Shown piece after piece: positions 32,177 through 38,365 of a DNA stretch of 38,365 nt (the first letter of the stretch is position 1; every line of letters begins with the position of its first letter). The stretch lies in the NCBI GenBank assembly GCA_945900965.1, contig CAMDKM010000033.1, forward strand, positions 1-38,365, written 5' to 3'. The notes beneath the pieces were generated by a model. It saw only the letters and a program-made list of their open reading frames with translations. It did no database searches and was not told the origin of the DNA. The position numbers and the translations under genes are program-made. This DNA comes from Bordetella parapertussis. GTDB taxonomy: Bacteria > Pseudomonadota > Gammaproteobacteria > Burkholderiales > JACQAP01.

Positions 32177-32962
32177 ATGAAAATAAAAACGAACGGTATC
32201 GGCATTAACTATGTCATTGAAGGCAAAGGACCATGGCTGGTGATGAGCCATTCCCTGGCTTGCGATTTGTCGATGTGGGACGAGCAGGCCGTGTTGTTGA
32301 AGAAACAATTCCGGGTGCTGCGCTTCGATACCCGGGGGCACGGGGCCAGCGATGCACCGATTGGTGCTTATTCTCTCGACATGCTTTCGGAAGATCTGCG
32401 CGGATTGCTCGATGGGCTCAAAGTCGAAAATCCACACTTTATCGGCCTGTCGATGGGCGGCATGATCGGCATGACCTTCGCGTTGAAATACCCGAATCGT
32501 TTGCGCAGCCTGGTGCTGTGCGACACATCCAGCCGCATTCCTTCGGAAGCCAGCGCGATCTGGGAAGGGCGCATCAAGACCGCCACCGAGCAGGGCATGG
32601 AGCCGCTGGTCGAGCCGACGCTCAAGCGCTGGTTTACCGAGCCGTTTTTCAACGCGAATTCAGCCATGATGACGCGCGTGGGAAAACTGATCCGCGCAAC
32701 GCCGGTCGCGGGTTTCGCTGGCTGCTGCCACGCCATCCGCCCGCTTAACCTGACATCGAAGCTTGGCGCAATCACCTGTCCGGTTCAAGTGGTAGTCGGA
32801 GAGCAGGATGCCGGCACACCGGTTGCGATGTCGCGCGATATCGTCAACGCGATCCCCGGCTCCGAATTGGTGATTATTCCCTCGGCTTCGCATCTGTCGA
32901 ATCTGGAACAGCCGGCGAAATTTAATGATGTGGTGTCGGGGTTTTTGAGCAAAAACAAATAA
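32177..32962 (+). CDS. alpha/beta hydrolase, 3-oxoadipate enol-lactonase-like
   Basis: Serine hydrolase resembling PcaD, which opens 3-oxoadipate enol-lactone in the beta-ketoadipate pathway. It has 261 residues. The catalytic triad is Ser92 (GLSMGG), Asp211 (GEQDAGTP) and His239 (SASHLSN). The oxyanion region is SHSLACDLSMW near residue 24, and RFDTRGHGASDAP follows the family. No other protocatechuate or catechol genes are in the window, so the aromatic pathway is not supported by context. A broader carboxylic-ester hydrolase is possible. An AAAGGA site precedes the ATG. Confidence 0.85.
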   Translation: MKIKTNGIGINYVIEGKGPWLVMSHSLACDLSMWDEQAVLLKKQFRVLRFDTRGHGASDAPIGAYSLDMLSEDLRGLLDGLKVENPHFIGLSMGGMIGMTFALKYPNRLRSLVLCDTSSRIPSEASAIWEGRIKTATEQGMEPLVEPTLKRWFTEPFFNANSAMMTRVGKLIRATPVAGFAGCCHAIRPLNLTSKLGAITCPVQVVVGEQDAGTPVAMSRDIVNAIPGSELVIIPSASHLSNLEQPAKFNDVVSGFLSKNK

Positions 32963-32978
32963 TGAAGGTAAAAAAGCA

Positions 32979-33114
32979 GGGACTGGGGGCTTGGGACTAG
33001 GGGCCAGGGTTGGAGCGCCGCAAGCGGCGCGCCATTGTTTTGCCCTTCACCCTTCACCCCCTCACCGTTCACTGTTCACCGATCACCGTTTACCCCTTTG
33101 CCCGTCACCCGTCA
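32979..33114. repeat. heptamer tandem repeat array 2
   Basis: Units GGGACTG, GGGGCTT, GGGACTA and GGGGCCA (32979-33006) are followed, after a GC-rich 30-base stretch, by CCCTTCA, CCCTTCA, CCGTTCA, CTGTTCA, CCGATCA, CCGTTTA, CCCGTCA and CCCGTCA (33043-33114). On the minus strand these match array 1 (GGTGAAC, AGTGAAC, GGTGAAG). The stop codon of the exonuclease gene (33105-33107) lies inside a CCCGTCA unit. Confidence 0.75.
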
Positions 33115-34508
33115 CCGAATTTAACAATTTCCACATTCCTCGGCGGCGATTTGAAATAGCGGACGAGAATCTTGTAGGTGTCGAGATCGAAAGTCGGTTG
33201 GGTCCGGGTTTCTCGTGCATCGAACAAGTCGTTTTCCGAGTGCAGCGTTTCGAGGTAACACCAGTTATCCATTACATGTACTTCGGCGCGCCGCGAGACC
33301 GGATCGAATTCGCGCACGGCGATGCGCCCGGCAAACGGCCATGACTGGATTTTCAGCGCGTGCAAGGCCTGAGTCATGCGCATCGCGTGCGACACTTCAG
33401 ACTCCGTTCCGATACAAAATCCACGGCAGCGTTTGAGACTGTAAGCGAAACACGGCCCCTCGCTCTTTTGGATGCCCGCGCCGATGTGGCAGAGCTGGTG
33501 GGCATCGGCGATATCGCGTAGCGCATTGAATGCAACGCGATGCGAACGGAACGTGCCGTACAAATTGCCGGTGTTGGCAAGAATGGTGTCCTGAATATCG
33601 ACCGGTATCGGTATCTTCGGACCTTCGACCGGATTCCATTGCAAGGCGCACATTTCGTTGTTGCTTCGCAGTTTCCGATTGTGAATCGGCGACAGCCGCT
33701 TTACCCACTGGGCATGTTTGACGAGTGCCCCGAGTTCACCAGCGGTTTCGATGGTATCGACGCGGGTGATATCCGGGGTGAATCGTGTGTCCTTTGGAGA
33801 ACGGCGATCGCCGCTCAAATGGGCAATCACGCCAGAGCGCAGATTCGTGCTTCTGCCCACATAGAGCGCGACCTCGTTCTTGCCATAAAACATGTACACC
33901 CCGGGGCCTTCCGGTAAATTCTCGATGACTTCCGCCGGCAACCCTGGCGGCAATACGGGCGGCTTCAGAAGATCCTCCAGCGCCAGATGCACAACGCCGG
34001 GATCAAGTTCGAGATGAATTTTTCGGGCAAATTCCCACAAGACTCGCGCATCGGCCAGAGCCCGGTGCCGGGCATGGCACTTTAATCCGTGGCGAGCGAT
34101 CAGGCTGTCGAGATTGTGGCGTTTTTCCTGCGGGAACAGCCTGCGCGACAATTTGACGGTACACAGCACCTTGGTGAGATAACGCATCCCGAGGCGGTGG
34201 AATTCGCTTTTCAGGAATCCATGATCGAAGCGCGCGTTATGGGCAACCAGGATCTTTCCTTCCAGCCGTTTGTGAAGCTCAACGGCCAGTTCGGCAAAGA
34301 CCGGTGCATTCGCCACCATTGCATCGGTGATGCCCGTCAAGGATTGTATGGCCTGGGGAATGCCGATTCCGGGATTGACCAATGAGCTCCATTCGCCGAC
34401 TTCTTCGCCGTTGACCACCTCCACCAAGCCAATTTCCGTAATTCGATCGAAATGCGGAGTGGCACCAGTGGTTTCGAGGTCGAGAAAAACGAGCGGATGA
34501 TCAAACAT
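33105..34508 (-). CDS. DEDDh exonuclease fused to a GIY-YIG (UvrC/Cho-like) nuclease domain
   Basis: Two-nuclease protein of 467 residues. The N-terminal domain is a DnaQ-type 3'-5' exonuclease: Asp10 and Glu12 (FLDLETTG), Asp95 (HNARFDHGF), His148 and Asp153 (HRALADARV). Residues about 200-280 form a GIY-YIG domain: GPGVYMFYG, then YVGRSTNLR with its Arg, and Glu258 (TAGELGAL), as in the N-terminus of UvrC and in Cho. The C-terminal 180 residues have Cys-containing segments (KRCRGFC) of the UvrC Cys region. Such fusions are annotated as DNA polymerase III epsilon-like or Cho-like repair nucleases. The last three codons lie in a heptamer repeat, so its tail is repeat-derived. Confidence 0.88.
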   Translation of the reverse strand: MFDHPLVFLDLETTGATPHFDRITEIGLVEVVNGEEVGEWSSLVNPGIGIPQAIQSLTGITDAMVANAPVFAELAVELHKRLEGKILVAHNARFDHGFLKSEFHRLGMRYLTKVLCTVKLSRRLFPQEKRHNLDSLIARHGLKCHARHRALADARVLWEFARKIHLELDPGVVHLALEDLLKPPVLPPGLPAEVIENLPEGPGVYMFYGKNEVALYVGRSTNLRSGVIAHLSGDRRSPKDTRFTPDITRVDTIETAGELGALVKHAQWVKRLSPIHNRKLRSNNEMCALQWNPVEGPKIPIPVDIQDTILANTGNLYGTFRSHRVAFNALRDIADAHQLCHIGAGIQKSEGPCFAYSLKRCRGFCIGTESEVSHAMRMTQALHALKIQSWPFAGRIAVREFDPVSRRAEVHVMDNWCYLETLHSENDLFDARETRTQPTFDLDTYKILVRYFKSPPRNVEIVKFGDG

Positions 34509-34535
34509 TCATGTTTTCCAGTGAGCCTGAGTTAG

Positions 34536-34648
34536 GGGAACACTGAATTAAGTGTCTTCCCCGCGAAGGCGGGGAACCAGTTGTTTTTGAAAAACCTGGA
34601 TTCCCGTTTTCACGGGAATGACATTCGGGGGCTTAATCGGTGTTTCCC
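34536..34648. mobile_element. MITE-like element with TAG target duplication
   Basis: Terminal inverted repeats GGGAACACTGAATTAAG (from 34536) and, on the other strand, GGGAAACACCGATTAAG (ending 34648) match except for one substitution and two one-base gaps. The element is 113 bases long, and TAG flanks it directly on both sides (34533-34535 and 34649-34651). It carries no gene. Two hairpins lie inside. It lies upstream of the exonuclease gene. Confidence 0.55.
34557..34619. repeat. pair of REP-like hairpins inside the MITE
   Basis: TTCCCCGC-GAAG-GCGGGGAA (34557-34576) and ATTCCCG-TTTTCA-CGGGAAT (34600-34619) are hairpins about 24 bases apart. The second resembles the widespread ATTCCC...GGGAAT repeats (for example Neisseria dRS3), from memory. 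Both could work as transcription stops but lack T-tracts. Confidence 0.6.
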
Positions 34649-34738
34649 TAGCTCATTGAACCACGGGCATAGGGGAAAAACGGGAAAACTCGATTCGAGG
34701 TACGCACTTGTCGTGGCGGGTGATTGCTTTATATCGGC

Positions 34739-34758
34739 GGGTTACGCTTCGCTAACCC
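34739..34758. repeat. dispersed hairpin repeat (GGGTTA...TAACCC)
   Basis: GGGTTACGCTTCGCTAACCC forms a hairpin, flanked by GGC and ACCCTACG. I recall this as a common dispersed intergenic repeat in proteobacteria. The 338-base gap 34509-34846 otherwise contains the MITE and the promoter of the next gene. Confidence 0.5.
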
Positions 34759-34812
34759 ACCCTACGATGGCTTTCGATTTCAATTGAGCGAGGGGCGAGG
34801 AAGGGGTGCCGG

Positions 34813-34818
34813 TATAAT
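34813..34818 (+). promoter_or_regulatory. -10 box upstream of the exported protein gene
   Basis: A perfect TATAAT lies 28 bases before the GTG start at 34847. The best -35 candidate, TTGAGC (34784-34789), is 23 bases away, too far for a standard promoter, so the assignment is tentative. Confidence 0.4.
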
Positions 34819-34846
34819 CGTCGCAATATCAAAGAGGAGGATATTT

Positions 34847-35404
34847 GTGAGCATTCGCTTTCTGTTGTGGAGCATCATTTTATCGAGCGGGCTGGCAATG
34901 GCTCATCTCGATGGCGAAGGGGAAGAAGAGGCGGGGCAGAAACTCATCGATTGCGAGCATCCTCCCGCCAATCTCAAGACCTCTGTGCCCCAAGTTATTT
35001 CCGGCGTGGCCGCCATTGGCTGCACGCCTCCTGCTCAGCATATTCACGCCGCCAAGGGTTGGACCTGGCGGTACCCGGCAAATTTCTTTCAGGTTCCCAC
35101 AGTCCCCGCGTATTCGCCTCTCGAATCCCGGGATGAACCTGCTGGGCGCTTCTTTACCGGGTTCGAAATTGTCGAACTCGATGCCGCGCAGTTGCAAGAA
35201 AAGCACAAGTGGTTCGCTCAACATGTGGTTAGTTATCCGAGTTCTCAGGTTCCGGCGAAGCTTATCAAGCTCGTCGCGACTAACGATCTGGGTCACAGCC
35301 TTGATGCCTATTTCGGGTTTAAGTCGGACAAGGAAGGCTGGGTCATTCTTTGCGCACCCGAGTGTGCGCCGGAATTCGTATTCCTGATGCAAAAGCGCGA
35401 CTGA
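34847..35404 (+). CDS. exported hypothetical protein (185 aa)
   Basis: The start is the GTG at 34847, six bases after AAAGAGGAGG; the open frame extends to 34724 without such a site. Residues 1-20 form a signal peptide (FLLWSIILSSGLAMA), followed by an acidic stretch (HLDGEGEEEA). Four to five cysteines (IDCEHPP, AIGCTPP, LCAPEC) could form disulfides in the periplasm. No family was recognised. It lies 16 bases before the FAH-fold gene and is likely cotranscribed with it. Confidence 0.7.
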   Translation: MSIRFLLWSIILSSGLAMAHLDGEGEEEAGQKLIDCEHPPANLKTSVPQVISGVAAIGCTPPAQHIHAAKGWTWRYPANFFQVPTVPAYSPLESRDEPAGRFFTGFEIVELDAAQLQEKHKWFAQHVVSYPSSQVPAKLIKLVATNDLGHSLDAYFGFKSDKEGWVILCAPECAPEFVFLMQKRD

Positions 35405-35420
35405 ACCGGAGGAGTTTCAC

Positions 35421-36620
35421 ATGCAACTCGACACACGATCCGTATTGCCTTCTGACGTTGACCGCGCAACCTTGATCGGGCGTGCCTGGGTGCCGGGCCT
35501 CCATAACAAACAGGCTGAGGGGGGGGCCAGTCCGGTGCTGGTCGATCAGGATAGGGTTTGGGATCTCTCGCGAGTCGCGCCGACGGTCAGCCAATTGCTC
35601 AACTTGATGGAGCCTGCGCGTGTGGCGCGGCACGCTGTCACTTCGGGTTGGGCGCGGCGCCTGGGAGATATTGGTGACCTGATCGAGAATTCCCATGCCG
35701 ACAAACGCGACCCGGCGCATCCTTATTTGCTGGCGCCCTGCGATTTGCAGGCGGTGCGGGCCTGCGGCGTCACATTTGTGTCGAGCATGGTGGAGCGTGT
35801 CATCGAGGAGCATGCCAAGGGCGATCCGCAAAAAGCCGAGGAGATTCGCAGTTCCATCGGCGCGGAAATCGGTGCCGGCATCGCCACCGTCAAGCCGGGC
35901 TCGGCGGATGCGAAGCGGCTCAAGGAATCGTTGATCAAGCGCAATTTGTGGTCGCAATATCTGGAAGTGGGCATCGGCCCCGATGCCGAAGTATTCAACA
36001 AGGCGCAGCCCTTGTCGGCGGTGGGCCTGGGTGCGGAAATTGGTATTCGTGCCGACTCCTCCTGGAACAATCCGGAGCCGGAAGTGGTGCTGGCCATCAA
36101 CCGGGCAGGAGATATTGTAGGTGCCAGCCTGGGCAACGACGTGAATCTGCGCGACTTCGAGGGCCGCAGCGCGCTGTTGCTGGGCAAGGCCAAGGACAAC
36201 AACGCAAGTTGTGCCATTGGCCCCTTTATTCGACTCTTCGACCGGCACTATGGTCTCGACGATTTGCGCCGCACGGATATCCATATCGAGATCGCCGGGC
36301 CGGAAGGCTACAAATTGACCGGCGAAAGTCACCTGTCCAACATCAGTCGCGATCCCCTGGACCTTGCCAGCCAAGCGGTGAACCGCACCCATCAATATCC
36401 CGACGGAACCATGTTGTTTCTCGGTACCCAGTTCGCTCCCGTGCAAGACCGTGATGAGCAAGGCAAAGGCTTCACGCACAAGGTAGGCGACGTTGTTTCG
36501 ATCCGCGCCGATGCCTTAGGCATGTTGATGAACCGCGTGAATTATTGCGACAAAATCGCGCCCTGGACCTATGGCATTGCGGACCTGATGCGGAATCTGG
36601 TTTCGCGCGGATTGCTTTGA
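35421..36620 (+). CDS. fumarylacetoacetate hydrolase family protein
   Basis: FAH-fold enzyme of 399 residues, starting at an ATG preceded by GGAGGAG. The C-terminal catalytic domain contains GLGAEIGIRADSSWNNPEPEVVL, IVGASLGNDVNLRDFEGRSALLLGKAKD, and GPFIRLFD, where the Glu and Asp residues should bind the divalent metal. The N-terminal region is longer than in short FAH enzymes. Members of this group act as dehydratases or hydrolases on 2-keto acids; the substrate cannot be told. A second FAH-fold gene lies at 30895 on the other strand, but the two sequences differ and are not obvious recent duplicates. Confidence 0.88.
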   Translation: MQLDTRSVLPSDVDRATLIGRAWVPGLHNKQAEGGASPVLVDQDRVWDLSRVAPTVSQLLNLMEPARVARHAVTSGWARRLGDIGDLIENSHADKRDPAHPYLLAPCDLQAVRACGVTFVSSMVERVIEEHAKGDPQKAEEIRSSIGAEIGAGIATVKPGSADAKRLKESLIKRNLWSQYLEVGIGPDAEVFNKAQPLSAVGLGAEIGIRADSSWNNPEPEVVLAINRAGDIVGASLGNDVNLRDFEGRSALLLGKAKDNNASCAIGPFIRLFDRHYGLDDLRRTDIHIEIAGPEGYKLTGESHLSNISRDPLDLASQAVNRTHQYPDGTMLFLGTQFAPVQDRDEQGKGFTHKVGDVVSIRADALGMLMNRVNYCDKIAPWTYGIADLMRNLVSRGLL

Positions 36621-36636
36621 AACTTAATTCATGCAG

Positions 36637-36774
36637 TCGAATCACGGAGAACACGGAGTACACGGAGTAAGGTAAGAGACTTTACCTACCCGGGCCTTGC
36701 ACCCAATTGGTGAACGAACAAGGAACAATAACGCGCTGTTTTCCTCCGTGATCCCCGTGTCCTCCGTGTTTCAA
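36637..36774. repeat. paired 9-base-phase inverted repeat element D (CACGGAG type)
   Basis: CACGGAG at 36643, 36652 and 36661 and CTCCGTG, CCCCGTG and CTCCGTG at 36744, 36753 and 36762, all nine bases apart and inverted. Outer ends TCGAAT and TTTCAA resemble those of elements A and B. It opens the 718-base gap (36621-37338) between the FAH-fold gene and the DUF6502-like gene, which is filled by repeats. Confidence 0.75.
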
Positions 36775-36816
36775 ATGCGTTTTCTGGGATCATCGAGGAA
36801 AAATACCGACTCCAGT

Positions 36817-36938
36817 AGCCCGGAAAGAGTCCGAAGGGCGTATTCCGGGGAAAAGCACCGTGTATAGAAAACGCGCCGGTTCATGCGCATTGACTTCCCG
36901 GGAATACGGCCATAAAAACCACGGCCTCCTTCCGGGCT
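36817..36938. repeat. 122-base imperfect inverted-repeat element
   Basis: The left arm (36817-36852) has AGCCCGGAAAGAGTCCG and then GTATTCCGGGGAA. The right arm (36895-36938), read on the other strand, has AGCCCGGAAGGAGGCCG and then GTATTCCCGGGAA, with an 11-base insertion between. No target duplication was seen. It may be a degraded MITE. Confidence 0.5.
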
Positions 36939-36971
36939 TTCCCCCCGCTTGCTCAGAGCCAAGCTCCCTAG

Positions 36972-37132
36972 GAGCCTGTCGGACTTAGGATGATTCGGCT
37001 GCAACAGTGGGAGAGCGGCCCATATTTCGTCGCTTTCTCCTTACATATTCCCGATATGCGCGTCGAAATCGTCAAAATCTGTCCTCGCTCTCCCACCGTT
37101 TCGCTGTCGAACACCCAAGTCCGACAGGCTCC
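36972..37132. mobile_element. MITE-like element with CTAG target duplication
   Basis: This is a 161-base element. Both ends start GAGCCTGTCGGACTT (15 bases, perfect and inverted), and GTGGGAGAGCG occurs on both arms at the same offset of 36 bases. CTAG flanks it directly at 36968-36971 and 37133-37136, as expected for a target duplication of the IS5/IS1182 type. It has no coding capacity. The ends resemble those of IS1182-like elements as I recall, which could mobilise it in trans. Confidence 0.65.
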
Positions 37133-37269
37133 TAGGTAAAACACTCACTACAGTGTTTCCCTACTTTTAAATTCCCGATTCTCGGACATTTATTCTTTCT
37201 ATCCAATAAGTTGAGCTCTTTTCCGGGGTATCGGGAGGCTCTTTGGCGTCTCTCAAAACAAAAAATCGC

Positions 37270-37375
37270 TTGACGTCTTTTCCGTGAAATGGGAAATTAA
37301 TCCCAATTACTGTTTATTTCAAATGGGGCATCTGAATAATGTTTCAGGAAATGGGTGAAACATCCCAAATGAAAG
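37270..37375 (+). promoter_or_regulatory. promoter/operator-like region of the DUF6502-like gene
   Basis: TTGACG (37270-37275) precedes a weak GAAATT -10 box (37293-37298) with 17 bases between. AAATGGG recurs at 37287, 37321 and 37349 and its complement CCCAAAT-like copy at about 37363-37369. TGGGA/TCCCA arms lie around 37290-37305, and a TGTTTCA/TGAAACA inverted repeat overlaps the first start codon. This could be an autoregulatory operator, but it is only a pattern. Confidence 0.35.
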
Positions 37376-38256
37376 CGAAGCGAACGGAGGCGGGCAGTGC
37401 GGGCAGCGCACTGACCACCGCCGTGTGCGCGATCCTGCGGGCGCTTGCCCGGGTGCTGCTGAGGCATGGCGTCTCCTATCACGCGTTTGCCGATCTCGCC
37501 AAGCGCGCTTACATCCAAACCGCCGGGGACGAATTTGGCATTCCCGGGCGCAAGGTCTCCAGCTCCCGAATCTCCGTGTTGACCGGGCTGACCCGCAAGG
37601 AAATACAGAAATTGAACGAAAGCGTCAGTGCGCCCGATTCCGAGGCGCTGGAGCGATACAACCGTGCGGCCCGAGTGGTGTCGGGATGGATAAGGGATCC
37701 GGAATTTATCGATCAAGCGGGTAATCCACTCGATCTGGCGATGGAGGGACCCAAGTCCACCTTTGCGGAACTGGTTCGACGCCACAGCGGGGACGTTCCG
37801 CCACGCGCCATTCTCGACGAACTGCTGCACGTGGGCACGATCGAAAAAATGGAGGACGGGCGGGTCAAGCTGGTGAGTCGCGCCTACATTCCGCGCGCCA
37901 GCGACAGCGACAAACTCGCCATCCTGGGTGCGGACGTCGCCGACCTGATCAAGACCATAGACCACAATTTGACGAATATCGATACACCCCGATTCCAGCG
38001 CAAGTTGATGTACGACAACCTGCCACGGGAAGCCGTCGTTAAGTTTCGTGAATTGGGCCCTGCAAGGGCGCAGGGTTTGATGGAGTACCTGGATAGCTGG
38101 CTTTCCCAGCATGACCGCGACGTCAATCCTGCATCCGAGGGTGCCGGCCGCATGCGCGCCGGCTTGGGAATTTTTTATTTCGAGGAAGACCTTGGGTCGA
38201 AAGACGAGGGCAGGCAATCAGGGTCTATTGAAAACAAGAAAGGCGGTGGGTCATGA
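37339..38256 (+). CDS. DUF6502-like protein
   Basis: Soluble protein of 305 residues. The N-terminal half has ARVLLRHGVSYHAFADLAKRAYI (residues 36-58) and SSSRISVLTGLTRKEIQKL, which look like helix-turn-helix segments of the DUF6502 family as I recall it; the function is unknown. The C-terminal part is helical and charged and ends in a low-complexity tail. The ATG at 37339 or the one at 37369 (MKAKRTEAG) could be the start; neither has a good ribosome-binding site. It overlaps the next gene by four bases. Confidence 0.78.
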   Translation: MFQEMGETSQMKAKRTEAGSAGSALTTAVCAILRALARVLLRHGVSYHAFADLAKRAYIQTAGDEFGIPGRKVSSSRISVLTGLTRKEIQKLNESVSAPDSEALERYNRAARVVSGWIRDPEFIDQAGNPLDLAMEGPKSTFAELVRRHSGDVPPRAILDELLHVGTIEKMEDGRVKLVSRAYIPRASDSDKLAILGADVADLIKTIDHNLTNIDTPRFQRKLMYDNLPREAVVKFRELGPARAQGLMEYLDSWLSQHDRDVNPASEGAGRMRAGLGIFYFEEDLGSKDEGRQSGSIENKKGGGS

Positions 38257-38365
38257 GCGTCAGCGTCCTGGAGTACACATTGCGCGGCGATAGGGAAAAA
38301 GAGCATCTGGCAGTTGATGCGATGAGCGATGCCGAGTACGCGAAACATCTTGCCTATAGCGAAAT
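38253..38365 (+). CDS. hypothetical protein, N-terminal part only (cut by window edge)
   Basis: The ATG at 38253 overlaps the stop of the DUF6502-like gene (ATGA). 37 residues are visible, beginning MSVSVLEYTLRGD and rich in Glu, Asp and Ala. No family can be told from this. The overlap suggests coupled translation with the DUF6502-like gene. Confidence 0.6.
   Translation, partial: MSVSVLEYTLRGDREKEHLAVDAMSDAEYAKHLAYSE

Noticed and set aside
34655-34700. Further degraded copy of the CACGGAG element (AACCACGGGCATAGGGG)
   Set aside because: Only a faint likeness, with no paired arm on the other side.
35343-36479. Minus-strand frame (378 codons) opposite the FAH-fold gene
   Set aside because: Antisense shadow of a gene with clear family motifs.
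30895-36620. The two FAH-fold genes as a recent duplication
   Set aside because: They differ in length, N-terminus and motif wording, and belong to different subgroups of the fold.

Overview
The window looks like a chromosomal segment of a sulfur-oxidising proteobacterium, most likely a betaproteobacterium or a close relative. The reasons are: gene orders queA-tgt-yajC-secD-secF, clpS-clpA next to icd, and Rieske oxygenase / xseB-ispA-dxs-folE2; a purB-mnmA-nudJ-rluE block that lacks the gammaproteobacterial hflD; and a soxB-fccA-fccB cassette for reduced sulfur. The taxonomic call is inference from gene order and protein character, not from a search.

Layout. 1-2403 is the end of an integrative element inserted at the 3' end of a tRNA-Leu(CAA) gene (2401-2487): a tyrosine integrase, a 197-residue unknown protein, a small excisionase-like protein and a gene cut by the window edge. 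2571-8965 holds a tRNA-modification/secretion operon (queA, tgt, yajC, secD, secF) followed by a DedA protein. 9264-15101 is a minus-strand run: aceB, rluE, marC, nudJ, mnmA, purB. icd, clpS and clpA follow on the plus strand and end in a clear terminator at 19747-19779. 20056-23479 is the sulfur cassette (TAT-exported SoxB, a monohaem cytochrome c, flavocytochrome c sulfide dehydrogenase), followed by a convergent two-domain sulfurtransferase. 24707-29907 holds a Rieske oxygenase facing away from xseB-ispA-dxs-folE2 (isoprenoid precursor and folate/queuosine precursor supply). 29954-32962 holds an epimerase/FAH-fold pair divergent from a 3-oxoadipate enol-lactonase-like hydrolase. 33105-36620 holds an exonuclease/GIY-YIG fusion, an exported unknown protein and a second FAH-fold enzyme. 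The window ends in a DUF6502-like protein overlapping a gene cut by the edge.

The most unusual aspect is the intergenic DNA. It carries several kinds of short repeated element: (a) paired inverted arrays of a 7-base core repeated every 9 bases (CACGGAG/CACAGAG type at 2571, 19904, 23549 and 36637; CGCAAAG type at 9044); (b) two heptamer tandem arrays (24527-24711, 32979-33114) that contain the stop codon of a neighbouring gene; (c) two MITE-like elements with terminal inverted repeats and possible target duplications (34536-34648 with TAG, 36972-37132 with CTAG); and (d) other hairpin repeats. Two of the 9-base-phase elements bracket the sox/fcc cassette. A strong minus-strand terminator just before the Rieske gene is a candidate attenuator. 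No CRISPR array, rRNA or complete insertion sequence was seen.
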